Assembly: GCA_024400425.1 (NCBI GenBank) | Contig: JAKSMV010000007.1 | Span: 1-64,000, forward strand | DNA length: 64,000 nucleotides | Reading direction: 5' to 3' | DNA from: Bacteroidales bacterium | GTDB taxonomy: Bacteria; Bacteroidota; Bacteroidia; Bacteroidales; F082 | In this document: positions 48,803 through 57,898 of the stretch, piece by piece | Numbering within the stretch: the first letter of the stretch is position 1 | Layout of the letters: each line of letters starts with the position of its first letter | The notes under the pieces: model-generated | The model's input: the letters and a program-made list of their open reading frames with translations, nothing else | The model's database searches: none | What the model was told of the DNA's origin: nothing | Program-made: the position numbers and the translations under genes

Positions 48803-50863
48803 TTATTTATCAGGATAAGCAATCCTGACGTGATAGATATTCTGGATTTTTTTCTTTAGGACATTGCGGATGATTTCGAAATCTCGCAAAGTGAGGTCGG
48901 TATTCTTGAACTGACCCGCTTCAATCTGCTTGTTGATGATATTATCAACCAAAGTATTGATTTTCAATTCATCAGGTTCTTTTAGGCTGTGCGAAGCGGC
49001 TTCAACCGAATCGCAAATCATAAGCACGGCAGTCTCACGTGAGAAAGGCTCTGGACCATGATAGGTGAAATCGGCAAGATCGATTTCCTCTTCCGGTCGA
49101 AGTTTTCTCTCCTTTCCGAGGAAAAAGTCGGTTTGTCGCGTTCCGTGGTGAGTGCGGATGAAATCGATGATTTGTTCGGGCAGTTGTGCCTTGCGCGCCA
49201 ATTCGATGCCGTCGGTGACATGCGAGATGATGATTTGGGCACTCTCGACATTCGAAAGGTCATCGTGCGGGCTATACGCTCCATGTTGGTTTTCAGTAAA
49301 GTACATTGGATTTATAAGTTTACCGACATCGTGATACATGGCACCCGTACGAGCCAAAATCGAGTCGCCACCTATGGCGATAAGCACCTCTTCCGCGAGG
49401 TTGGCCACCTGAGTAGAATGCTGGAACGTGCCTGGAGCTTCGTTCGACAAGCGACGCAACAACGGATTGTTGGTGTTGCAAAGTTCCATCAGCGTCAGCG
49501 AAGTGGTGAAGCCAAAGAGTTTCTCGAACGCGATGATGACAGGCTGGGCCAACATGGTGAATAGCGCATTCAGAGCCAGCAACGCCACATTGAACCAGTT
49601 GATTTCGGATGCTGTCAGCATGGTAAATGCAATATAGACAACGATATAGCTTACGAAAACCAGAATAGCGGTTTGGAAGAACTTTCGGCGCGATAGATGA
49701 TCCGACATACTGAAAATCGTCACCAACGTGACGACCAACTGCATGAAAATGTATTGGAAAGGATTTGGAACCACTATCGAAATCAGCATGATGGCGAAGA
49801 CTTGGACCCCAAAGGCCAAAGGCAAACTGAAAAACGAGCCCACCAAAACCGTTAAAACACTCACCGGAACGATTAAGATGAACGCCGGATTCAGCTTCAC
49901 GACCAGATAGCAAGGAACCACCACCAGAATCACGAGGAAAAGCAACACATTGATATTGCGCAATTCGGCAAACACTTTCTTGTGCATTTTCTTGATGTAG
50001 ATACCCATCATGAAGAATAGCAATGCCACGAAAAACAGTTGGCTCACCCACATCAAAACGGAATCTTTCTGAGAGAAGGAATGTTGCGCATATTCGCGCT
50101 GCAACGAATTGAGGATGGCGAAGTTACGTTCATTCACCACCTCGCCTTCCGAGATGATAAGCTCGTCGCGCTGCACCATGCCACTCGTCGGCATCACCGC
50201 CTCAATTGCCTTTTCACGTTCCTTTTGCGTTAGCGCAGCATCATAAAAGACGCTCTGACGCAAAGCGCTCTTCAACAGCGAATTGACCATTTCGACATCC
50301 ACATCGTCAGCAGCTGTTCCGATCATTCCTTCAGCAGCTTCCATAGCTGAATTCAAGTTATAGAAATCGCCATATCTCACCTTGCGCAGCTTGTTGTTTC
50401 TGATGACAAGCACGGGATTCTCAGCGGTCAACTCTTCTACAGCCTTATCGTATGCCACAATTCCCTGACTTTCAATCGAGTCAAATACTTTCAGCAAACA
50501 CTGCAAGGTTTGATCCTTATCGAAATCCTGTTTATCATCCCACTGCGATTCAAAATTGGAAACCAACACATTGCCTGTCGCAAAAATCTCCGACTCGTCG
50601 AAACTGAAAATCGGAGCCACAGACTTTGCAGCATTCTCACACTCAGCAAGATAGACCTCATTGCTTTTGTAAATCGGGAAATCAAAAGGTGCATACAGCG
50701 TTTCGTGCTGCCAAGGTTTCGACATGAAATATTCATACTTAAACTTGCCCTCGCGAGGCATGAGAGCAAACACAATTATCGTAGCCAACACGAAAGCCAA
50801 CCATTTGGCCAACTCATAATAATTATGGCGAAAGCCATCCAATATTTTCTTTATCAAATTCAT
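48803..50863 (-). CDS. PgpH-like 7TM-HD phosphohydrolase (probable c-di-AMP phosphodiesterase)
   Basis: 686 residues. After one N-terminal membrane helix comes an extracytoplasmic region (about 60-270, 7TMR-HDED type), then seven membrane helices (about 280-450), then a cytosolic HD domain: HSTQVANLAEEVLIAIGGD, MYHDVGK near 507, HVTDGIELARKAQLPEQIIDFIRTHHG. In Listeria PgpH this layout degrades c-di-AMP, which controls wall and osmotic balance. The start at 50863 gives the usual N-terminus. It is a single gene, 14 bases upstream of the aspartic protease gene in the direction of transcription, so the two may be co-transcribed. Confidence 0.9.
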   Translation of the reverse strand: MNLIKKILDGFRHNYYELAKWLAFVLATIIVFALMPREGKFKYEYFMSKPWQHETLYAPFDFPIYKSNEVYLAECENAAKSVAPIFSFDESEIFATGNVLVSNFESQWDDKQDFDKDQTLQCLLKVFDSIESQGIVAYDKAVEELTAENPVLVIRNNKLRKVRYGDFYNLNSAMEAAEGMIGTAADDVDVEMVNSLLKSALRQSVFYDAALTQKEREKAIEAVMPTSGMVQRDELIISEGEVVNERNFAILNSLQREYAQHSFSQKDSVLMWVSQLFFVALLFFMMGIYIKKMHKKVFAELRNINVLLFLVILVVVPCYLVVKLNPAFILIVPVSVLTVLVGSFFSLPLAFGVQVFAIMLISIVVPNPFQYIFMQLVVTLVTIFSMSDHLSRRKFFQTAILVFVSYIVVYIAFTMLTASEINWFNVALLALNALFTMLAQPVIIAFEKLFGFTTSLTLMELCNTNNPLLRRLSNEAPGTFQHSTQVANLAEEVLIAIGGDSILARTGAMYHDVGKLINPMYFTENQHGAYSPHDDLSNVESAQIIISHVTDGIELARKAQLPEQIIDFIRTHHGTRQTDFFLGKERKLRPEEEIDLADFTYHGPEPFSRETAVLMICDSVEAASHSLKEPDELKINTLVDNIINKQIEAGQFKNTDLTLRDFEIIRNVLKKKIQNIYHVRIAYPDK

Positions 50864-50954
50864 ATTCAATAAATTAAATACAAAATCTATCATTCAGCCG
50901 AACGACAGGACTATTAGGGCTTTCAAATTCCCTAATCACATAGAAGAAAGAACT

Positions 50955-51224
50955 TTACAGTTCCAATAATGCCAAACCTACAACCGCTGTCAGAATCACA
51001 ATAAGTACTGCACTAATGATGGCTAAAATCAAACCTGCAATAGCCAAACCTTTCTGCGCATTCTTCTTGCAAAGACCCACGATTGAAAAAATAAAACCGA
51101 GAATAAACAAAATCAAGTTCAAGATAGGTACCCAGCACAAAATCAATCCGATAAGCGACAAGACAAAACCTGCAGTTCCTGCTGAATTGCTCCTTTTATC
51201 AGCAATTGGAAAGTTTTCTTCCAT
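50955..51224 (-). CDS. Small DUF4190-type membrane protein
   Basis: 89 residues with two strongly hydrophobic helices (SAGTAGFVLSLIGLILCWVPILN... region, 17-50, and GLAIAGLILAIISAVLIVILTAVVG, 59-83), as in DUF4190 proteins. No catalytic residues. It has its own promoter (TATCTTTG, minus strand 51348-51341) and an unusually long, paired leader. Function unknown. Confidence 0.7.
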   Translation of the reverse strand: MEENFPIADKRSNSAGTAGFVLSLIGLILCWVPILNLILFILGFIFSIVGLCKKNAQKGLAIAGLILAIISAVLIVILTAVVGLALLEL

Positions 51225-51340
51225 TGTAATAACCCCTGATACGTGTCGGGCACAACTTTTCGGTAGGTTCGTGAACTGATTATAAACATTTTGGCCCCAA
51301 CGGAGAACCTACTTTGCCACTAGAACCAAAATTTCGTTTG
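51225..51340 (-). promoter_or_regulatory. Structured 5' leader of the DUF4190-type gene
   Basis: About 115 nt lie between the TATCTTTG box (51348-51341) and the start codon at 51224, while most leaders here are 10-30 nt. GTAGGTTC and GAACCTAC (51312-51305 and 51270-51263 on the minus strand) can close a stem of eight pairs around a 34-base loop. It may be a control element; no known riboswitch was recognised. Confidence 0.35.
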
Positions 51341-51390
51341 CAAAGATAAAATTAAAATTAAAGCATTCTCAATTTTTCACCCATATTTTG

Positions 51391-51398
51391 TATTTTTG
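51391..51398 (+). promoter_or_regulatory. -7 element of the amgK-murU-addB operon
   Basis: TATTTTTG, 16 bases before the start at 51415. Confidence 0.55.
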
Positions 51399-51414
51399 CG
51401 CAAAACGAAACGCA

Positions 51415-52869
51415 ATGCAGACAATCGAAATTCAAGAAGCTTTAGTGCAACTTGCGAAGTCATCGGGCTATATCGTCACCGACATCCTCCCCATTGCCGA
51501 GTCAGGCTCATCGAGGAAATATTATCGCATCGTCACCGAAACAGGCAGTTTGATAGGCACTTACAGCACCAATATTGAAGAAAATGAAGCTTTCATCAGT
51601 TTCAGCTGGCACTTTGCCGAAAAGCACCTCAATGTGCCCGAAGTGCTTGCCGTTAGCGATGACCGTTGCTGCTACATCCAAAACGACTTTGGCGACGACA
51701 ACCTTTTCAATCATGTGCAGAATGCCCTGAGAGGCAAAGGATACGATGAAGAACTTATTCGCCTTTTCAAGATGACACTCAAGCAGTTAGTCGAATTTCA
51801 ATGCACTGGGCATCAAGGATTAGACTACACCAAAGCCTACCCATCATCCTGTTTCGACCGCCAAGCCATCATCGACGACCTGAACTATTTCAAGTATTAT
51901 TTCGTGAAGCCACACCAAGAAATCGTCTTCAGCGAAACCCGTCTGAACCACGATTTCGAAGCCTTCGCCGATTTCGTCAGCCAAGCCCCAAACGACTTCT
52001 TCATGTATCGCGATTTCCAGTCGCGCAACATCATACTCAAGGATGGCAAACCATATTTCATTGATTTTCAAGGCGGACGAAAAGGGCCATTGCCTTACGA
52101 TGTAGTCTCGCTTCTCTACCAGGTGAAGGCACAGATGCCACAAGACATACGCGACCAGCTCATCGACTACTACAAAACCGAACTGGCACGCCACATCAGT
52201 CCCGAAGAAGTCGGATTCGACATATTCCTACCCTATTTCGTCTATCTTCGCCTGATGCAAGTGCTTGGCGCATACGGATTTAGAGGTCTGATACAGAAAA
52301 AGGCCCATTTCATGGAAAGCATACCATTTGCCCTAAATGAGATAGAAACACATGCTTTGAAACATCCTTTAGACGGCTATCCCGAACTACAATCGGTGCT
52401 CAACCAGTTGTCAATGCTGAATGCGAAATACCACGTTGACGGGAAGCAAGATATTGGAAAACTGACAGTTACCATCAACAGCTTCTCGTTCAAGAAAGGT
52501 TATCCCGACGACCTTAGCGGCAACGGAGGCGGATTCGTATTCGACTGCCGCGCCCTTCCCAACCCTGGACGCGAACCCGAGTTCAAGACCAAGACTGGCC
52601 GCGACTGGGAAGTCGCCGATTATCTGAATGCCAAGCCTCAGACCCACATCTTCCTCGACCACGTAAAAGGCATCGTCGCACAAAGTGTAGAAAACTATTG
52701 CGAACGTCATTTTTCCAACCTTATGATTTCGTTCGGCTGCACTGGCGGACAGCACCGTTCCGTGTTCTTTGCCCAAAGCATCTACGACTGGCTAAAAGAC
52801 GAATATCCAGACATTCACTTGAAACTGAACCACATAGAACAAAAATTCGAGGAGGAAAGCGGCCTATGA
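51415..52869 (+). CDS. amgK: AmgK-like sugar kinase fused to a RapZ C-terminal domain
   Basis: 484 residues. Residues 1 to about 335 form an aminoglycoside-phosphotransferase-like kinase with a YRDFQSRNIIL catalytic loop (Asp near 200) and YFIDFQGG metal site near 217, as in AmgK, which phosphorylates the anomeric position of MurNAc or GlcNAc. Residues about 348-484 match the C-terminal domain of RapZ: VTINSFSFKKG, VFDCRALPNPG, DWEVADYL, FGCTGGQHRSVFFAQ. In E. coli this RapZ domain senses glucosamine-6-phosphate. The next gene, four bases overlapping (ATGA), is MurU-like, which makes the AmgK reading likely. The Met at 51415 follows the promoter directly. Confidence 0.85.
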   Translation: MQTIEIQEALVQLAKSSGYIVTDILPIAESGSSRKYYRIVTETGSLIGTYSTNIEENEAFISFSWHFAEKHLNVPEVLAVSDDRCCYIQNDFGDDNLFNHVQNALRGKGYDEELIRLFKMTLKQLVEFQCTGHQGLDYTKAYPSSCFDRQAIIDDLNYFKYYFVKPHQEIVFSETRLNHDFEAFADFVSQAPNDFFMYRDFQSRNIILKDGKPYFIDFQGGRKGPLPYDVVSLLYQVKAQMPQDIRDQLIDYYKTELARHISPEEVGFDIFLPYFVYLRLMQVLGAYGFRGLIQKKAHFMESIPFALNEIETHALKHPLDGYPELQSVLNQLSMLNAKYHVDGKQDIGKLTVTINSFSFKKGYPDDLSGNGGGFVFDCRALPNPGREPEFKTKTGRDWEVADYLNAKPQTHIFLDHVKGIVAQSVENYCERHFSNLMISFGCTGGQHRSVFFAQSIYDWLKDEYPDIHLKLNHIEQKFEEESGL

Positions 52870-53603
52870 CCAAACACTACACCACCGCCATGATTCTGGC
52901 AGCAGGTTTGGGCACCCGTCTCAAGGAACTCACCCACGACAAACCCAAAGCCTTGGTCGAAATCAACGGAAAACCATTGCTGCAACACACTATTGAGGCA
53001 CTGATTTCCAATGGTTTTCACCATATCGTTATCAACGTGCACCACTTCGGTCAACAGATTATCGACTTCGTCAACAGCCATGCCTTCGACGCTGAAATCC
53101 GCATCTCCGACGAGCGGGACCTGCTGATGGACACCGGCGGTGGCATTGTGAAAGCCTCTTCCCTTTTTCAAGACTCGGAAGTCGTCTTTGTCCACAATGT
53201 TGACATTATCAGCAATGTAAACCTCAAGGAGATAAGTCAGCAATTCATTGATTCAAAAGACGATGCATGGCTTCTGACACAAAATCGGGAGACCTCGCGC
53301 AAGCTCCTTTTCGACCAAAACCATCAACTCATCGGATGGAAAAACAAAGCCGAAGAACGCTACAAATGGGTAAATGAAGTCCACGACGGCTACCAAGAAA
53401 TGGCCTTCAGCGGGATGCACGTCTTCCGCAGCGACCTTTTTGCAAATTTCGAAGAAAGACCGGCGAGCGTCATCGACCTTTATCTGGAACTCGCTCAACA
53501 GAAACGCATCATCAGCCATCCCATCAATCCAGGATTTTGGTTCGACTTAGGCAAAGCCGAACAATTACAAAGCATTGAAGAACAACTAAATATAATCAAA
53601 TGA
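52866..53603 (+). CDS. murU: MurU-type nucleotidyltransferase (N-acetylmuramate-1-phosphate uridylyltransferase)
   Basis: 245 residues of the sugar-nucleotidyltransferase fold. LAAGLGTRLK (11-20) binds the nucleotide, KALVEINGKPLLQ follows, and the metal Asp is in HNVDIISN (about 117-124). With AmgK it turns recycled MurNAc into UDP-MurNAc, a route known from Pseudomonas and Tannerella that skips the fosfomycin-sensitive step. A plain glucose-1-phosphate nucleotidyltransferase cannot be excluded from sequence alone; the fused kinase upstream favours MurU. It overlaps both neighbours by four bases. Confidence 0.85.
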   Translation: MTKHYTTAMILAAGLGTRLKELTHDKPKALVEINGKPLLQHTIEALISNGFHHIVINVHHFGQQIIDFVNSHAFDAEIRISDERDLLMDTGGGIVKASSLFQDSEVVFVHNVDIISNVNLKEISQQFIDSKDDAWLLTQNRETSRKLLFDQNHQLIGWKNKAEERYKWVNEVHDGYQEMAFSGMHVFRSDLFANFEERPASVIDLYLELAQQKRIISHPINPGFWFDLGKAEQLQSIEEQLNIIK

Positions 53604-56491
53604 AAGAGACCTTCACCCAGCGTATCGCTCAACACATCAAAGAGCATTACGACCTTCAGAAACAAGAACTTACCGTTGTCTTTCCCAACAAACGAGCAGC
53701 TTTCTACCTACGATCAGAGTTCCAAAAAGACAACGCGACAACCATTTGGCTGCCGCAGATGCTCTCCATCCAAGAAGCCATGACCCAATGGAGCGGCAAG
53801 CTTCTGGTTGACAACATCGACATGCTTTTCGAACTTATCGACATTGATGCAGAACTGCGTCCCAACAGCGATTCCGACCTTAAAACTTTCGGCAGCCAAG
53901 CCGCACAAATGGCCAAAGACTTCGACGAAATCGACCAATATGATGTGGATGCCAAGCAACTCTTCAACTATGTCCTCGACAACAAGAAACTCGAAATCTG
54001 GGACTTCGACGAAGAGAAAAGCAAGGAAAAAGAGCGCAAGTATCTCGATTTCTTCAATTCGCTTTACGTTTATTATACACGTTTGCGCGAGCGTTTAGAG
54101 CAACAAGGAAAAGGCTATTATGGCATGATAACCAAACATTTGGCTCATCTTGACGACAATAGCCTCTGCCAAGCCATCGGCGAAAGGAAAATCATCTTTG
54201 CAGGTTTCAACGCGCTTACGAAAACCGAAGACGCCATCATCGACAAGCTGGTGAAAAACGGTTTGGCAGAAGTCATCTTCGACTACGATTCCTATTATAT
54301 TGACGACACCAACAACGAAGCGGGACTTTTTGCACGGCGTTACCGACTGACCCACCCAAAATGGATGGAAAACAGTGTCAGCAACCGTCTGCTCACCGAA
54401 GAAAAACACATTCACATCATCAGCGCAAGTGGCAACACGCTGCAAGCCAAAGCCTTGCAAGCCAAGTTACAAGCCAACAACGACAGCAACGCCGCCATCA
54501 TCCTCGCCGACGAGAAATTGCTGATTCCCGTGCTGAACTCCATTCCCTGCACCGATGCTTTCGGCGACTTCAAAGTCTCAATGGGCTATCCTATCAACAA
54601 AACCACTGTCAACCAACTCATTAAAGAGTATTTTTCCATCCAACGTTGGAACAAAATCAAACGTAAAATCACCATCAAAGGCGAGGAACAGGCAATCGAA
54701 GGCTGGTACATTTGGCACATTTTCCGCATCATGGACCTCGAATTGGTCAGGATCATATTCTCAAACAACGAGTTACAATCCTACGAGCGTTGGAAGAAAC
54801 AAGCTGGTGAAAATGGCAAGTTCATCTTTGAAGACAGCGACTTCGCAAGTTTCGATACCACACCCGACATCAAGACATTTCTCCATCTTATCCTTAAGAC
54901 GAAACAAGAAAACGAGCAGAAAGCAATCGGTTTTTGCGACAACATCTTGCAACTATTATCGTTCATTGCCAACAAGATACAATCAAAAAAAGAGCCGAAG
55001 AAAATGGTTTTCCTTCTCAATCAGGTGAGCGAAATCGGCAAGACGATAATCCGCATCAAGCAAGTCGTAGAGCGCCATCCCGACTATGCCAACGACATTA
55101 AAAGCGTAGAGATTCTCTATCGGACCCTTTCGTCAGGCGCAGCCATCAAACTCAACAGCAGCAGCACTAATGGACTGCAAATCATGGGATTGCTCGAAAC
55201 CCGAAACCTCGATTTCAGCAACCTTCATGTGCTCAGCGTCAACGAAGGCATCTTGCCCACCGACAAATCGCAATCCAGCTTCATTCCATCCTTCATCAAA
55301 CGAGTTTTCGGGCTTCCTGGTTATACCGAGAAGCAAGCCGTGTTTGCCTACCATTTTTATCATCTTCTGCAAAACGGAAGCGACATCAATCTATATTACA
55401 ACAATTTAGCATCTGCTTCAGGAGGCGAACCAAGCCGTTTCATCTTGCAAATCGAGCATGAATTGGCAAGACATGGCAATATCAAAATCGTAAAAGAAAC
55501 TTTTGCCACCGACACCAGCGAAACCACTTCAGCCATTGCAAACACTGCCCAAAAGCAGCCCGTTATGGACAAAATCAAGCACATTCTTACAGAGCGAGGA
55601 CTCTCCCCTACTTCACTGTCGTCATACATCGATTGTCCGATGAAATTCTACCTCAAATACATCATGGGCATCAACGACAACAGCTTTGACGAAGAAATGG
55701 GGGCCAACACCAAGGGAACCATCATTCACCGGACCCTTGAGATTCTTCTTGAAGGCTACAAGAAACAAGCAAAACCTATTGATAAAGAAGAATTTAAGCT
55801 CATTTCATCACAAAAAGAAAATGCCCTCAGCCAAGCCATCGAAGAAAGCAATCCGCGAGGTATGACCGACATTGGCTACAACTACCTGAACAAATTGAAC
55901 ATCCATCAGCAACTTGAGAACTACCTGAACTACACTTCTTTGCAACTAAAAGACGGTAAAACGATTTCCATCATCGATACAGAATCGGAACTATATGCAA
56001 AGTGCGACACATCCAACGGTTCCTATGCCTTTAAAGGCAATGCCGACCGCATTGACCGTTTTGATGGAACGTTGCGCGTCATCGACTACAAGACTGGGGA
56101 GGTTGGAAGTGGAGATGTCACTCTTCCCTATCGTTTCGAAGGCCAAGATGACCTTGAATATCTGAGAAGCATTCCTGCCAAAGCCTTGCAACTGCTTCTA
56201 TATCAGTACATGTTTCTGAAAAACAATCCAAGCCATCAAGCAGGCGAGGTGCAAGGTTGCATCCATGCGCTCAAATACAGCAACCAACTGGAATTTCCTC
56301 TCAGAAAGCTAACGCGAAAGCCAGCTGGCACCATTGTTCCATTCCTTGAAGACAATACCTTCATCGACGACATGGAGAAAATGCTCAGCGCAGTCGTTGA
56401 GGAAATCTCGAATCCAGACATCCTTTTCACCCAAACCGAGGACACACAAAAATGCAAAAATTGCGACTTTAAGGAGATTTGCCGGCGTTAA
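53600..56491 (+). CDS. AddB-like PD-(D/E)XK nuclease with iron-sulphur cysteines
   Basis: 963 residues. The N-terminal part (VVFPNKRAAFYLRSEF near 26) is a helicase-like fold without a working Walker A, as in AddB. The nuclease domain at the end has GTIIHRTLE (about 707-715), IDYKTG near 828 (the DxK of the active site) and cysteines in SYIDCPMKF (about 677) and CKNCDFKEIC (951-960) that would hold a 4Fe-4S cluster. Such proteins process broken DNA ends with an AddA/RecB-type helicase, which is not present here. It overlaps murU by four bases, and its stop shares the TTAA with the convergent DUF721 stop. Confidence 0.87.
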   Translation: MKETFTQRIAQHIKEHYDLQKQELTVVFPNKRAAFYLRSEFQKDNATTIWLPQMLSIQEAMTQWSGKLLVDNIDMLFELIDIDAELRPNSDSDLKTFGSQAAQMAKDFDEIDQYDVDAKQLFNYVLDNKKLEIWDFDEEKSKEKERKYLDFFNSLYVYYTRLRERLEQQGKGYYGMITKHLAHLDDNSLCQAIGERKIIFAGFNALTKTEDAIIDKLVKNGLAEVIFDYDSYYIDDTNNEAGLFARRYRLTHPKWMENSVSNRLLTEEKHIHIISASGNTLQAKALQAKLQANNDSNAAIILADEKLLIPVLNSIPCTDAFGDFKVSMGYPINKTTVNQLIKEYFSIQRWNKIKRKITIKGEEQAIEGWYIWHIFRIMDLELVRIIFSNNELQSYERWKKQAGENGKFIFEDSDFASFDTTPDIKTFLHLILKTKQENEQKAIGFCDNILQLLSFIANKIQSKKEPKKMVFLLNQVSEIGKTIIRIKQVVERHPDYANDIKSVEILYRTLSSGAAIKLNSSSTNGLQIMGLLETRNLDFSNLHVLSVNEGILPTDKSQSSFIPSFIKRVFGLPGYTEKQAVFAYHFYHLLQNGSDINLYYNNLASASGGEPSRFILQIEHELARHGNIKIVKETFATDTSETTSAIANTAQKQPVMDKIKHILTERGLSPTSLSSYIDCPMKFYLKYIMGINDNSFDEEMGANTKGTIIHRTLEILLEGYKKQAKPIDKEEFKLISSQKENALSQAIEESNPRGMTDIGYNYLNKLNIHQQLENYLNYTSLQLKDGKTISIIDTESELYAKCDTSNGSYAFKGNADRIDRFDGTLRVIDYKTGEVGSGDVTLPYRFEGQDDLEYLRSIPAKALQLLLYQYMFLKNNPSHQAGEVQGCIHALKYSNQLEFPLRKLTRKPAGTIVPFLEDNTFIDDMEKMLSAVVEEISNPDILFTQTEDTQKCKNCDFKEICRR

Positions 56492-56778
56492 TTCAACACG
56501 ATTTCCGAAATGACATCACGTCCAGCAACGGAATTCAAATTTTTGATTAGCAACGATTTAGAATAGTTCAACTCCACACGCAGCGCATCCGAATCCACAC
56601 GAACGAAAAGCACACCATTGCGAATGTACAAGTCGATGGTGTGCGAAGCGATGAATGACCCGACCACCTGCTTCCACGAGTTGATGACCTTCACCTCGTC
56701 GAGATAACCTGCTCCACGACGCATCTCATAGAACTGCTTAATCAGTTCAGCCAACGGTTTCACATCGTAGTATATCAT
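56488..56778 (-). CDS. DUF721 (DciA-like) protein
   Basis: 96 residues. The K-homology-like DUF721 core is visible in VINSWKQVVGSFIASHTIDLYIRNGVLFVRVDSDALRVEL (read in parts VINSWKQVVG and VLFVRVDSDALRVEL). Larger members (DciA) help load the replicative helicase; this short form probably binds DNA or DnaB. It overlaps recF by four bases (ATGA), a common pairing with replication genes. Confidence 0.85.
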   Translation of the reverse strand: MIYYDVKPLAELIKQFYEMRRGAGYLDEVKVINSWKQVVGSFIASHTIDLYIRNGVLFVRVDSDALRVELNYSKSLLIKNLNSVAGRDVISEIVLN

Positions 56779-57893
56779 CTGTCACCTCCCAACTCGGCCA
56801 CCTTGCCCCTTTCGACTTCAAAAATCTTATGGTTGATGCATGTGTTTTCAAACAGCCGTTCAACTCTTTGTTGCTGAGTATCAGTAATAAACACTTGCCC
56901 AAAATGGTCATCGCCCACCAAACGAACCAATTTCATGACGCGCTGGTCATCGAGTTTGTCAAAGATATCGTCCAACAGTAAAATCGGTTTATAGCCAATC
57001 TTTTGGTAGTTGAACTCAAATTGAGCCAAACGGATGGAAACCACAAACGACTTCTGCTGCCCTTGCGAGCCAAATTTCTTCAGTTGATGGCCATCAAGCG
57101 AAAAGTCAAGATCGTCCTTGTGGATGCCCACATTGGTATAACCCGAATGCAAGTCTTGCTGCAAACTCTCGTCAAGCAGTTCAAGCAATGGTTTCTTCTC
57201 CATTTTCGACTGGTAGGCGATTCCAACTTGCTCATTATTACCCGAAACCACTTCGTAATAATGTTGGAAAATCGGCAAAAACTCATCGAGAAATTGGAGA
57301 CGCTTGCGATAAATATCATCAGCGTTGCACACAAGTTGTTCGTCCCAAAGGCGAAGCAAATCGCGGTCGAAACGACGCGTCTCGGCAAACTGCTTCAGTT
57401 GCATATTGCGCTGCAGCAACGCTCGATTGTATTTCAGCAAAGCATTGAGATACAGCGGGTCGAACTGCGAGATGACGCCATCGATAAACTTTCTACGCAA
57501 CTCGCTGCCTTCGTTGATGAGGTCGCGGTCGTAGGGAGAAATCATCACCAATGGGAACTTCCCGATATGGTCAGCCAATCGGTTGTATTCTTTCTTGTTG
57601 AAACGAAACGACTTTTGCGCGTCATGCTTCTGCACGCACGACACCAGTTCATCTTCCTTTTCATCGTGAGAATACACACCATGGATGGCGAAGAAATCCT
57701 GGTCGTGACGGATATTCTGTTTGTCAGCCGAACCGAAGAAACTCTTGCAAAACGAAAGATAATAAATGGAATCAAGGATATTAGTCTTGCCCGCACCATT
57801 CAGCCCGACAAAGCAGTTCACCTTTTCGGAGAACTTCATTTCAGCCGATTCGCAGTTCTTGAAATTCGCAAGCTTGAGTTCGTGGAGATACAT
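56775..57893 (-). CDS. recF: DNA replication and repair protein RecF
   Basis: 372-residue ABC-type ATPase that loads RecA at gaps with RecO and RecR. The Walker A is GLNGAGKT (30-37), the signature motif is in KKFGSQGQQKSFVVSIRLAQ near 285, and Walker B is PILLLDDIFDKLD near 315. The opening MYLHELKLANFKN is typical. Its start is five bases from the stop of porQ upstream, so porQ, recF and DUF721 may form one transcript. Confidence 0.95.
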   Translation of the reverse strand: MYLHELKLANFKNCESAEMKFSEKVNCFVGLNGAGKTNILDSIYYLSFCKSFFGSADKQNIRHDQDFFAIHGVYSHDEKEDELVSCVQKHDAQKSFRFNKKEYNRLADHIGKFPLVMISPYDRDLINEGSELRRKFIDGVISQFDPLYLNALLKYNRALLQRNMQLKQFAETRRFDRDLLRLWDEQLVCNADDIYRKRLQFLDEFLPIFQHYYEVVSGNNEQVGIAYQSKMEKKPLLELLDESLQQDLHSGYTNVGIHKDDLDFSLDGHQLKKFGSQGQQKSFVVSIRLAQFEFNYQKIGYKPILLLDDIFDKLDDQRVMKLVRLVGDDHFGQVFITDTQQQRVERLFENTCINHKIFEVERGKVAELGGDR

Positions 57894-57898
57894 AACAC

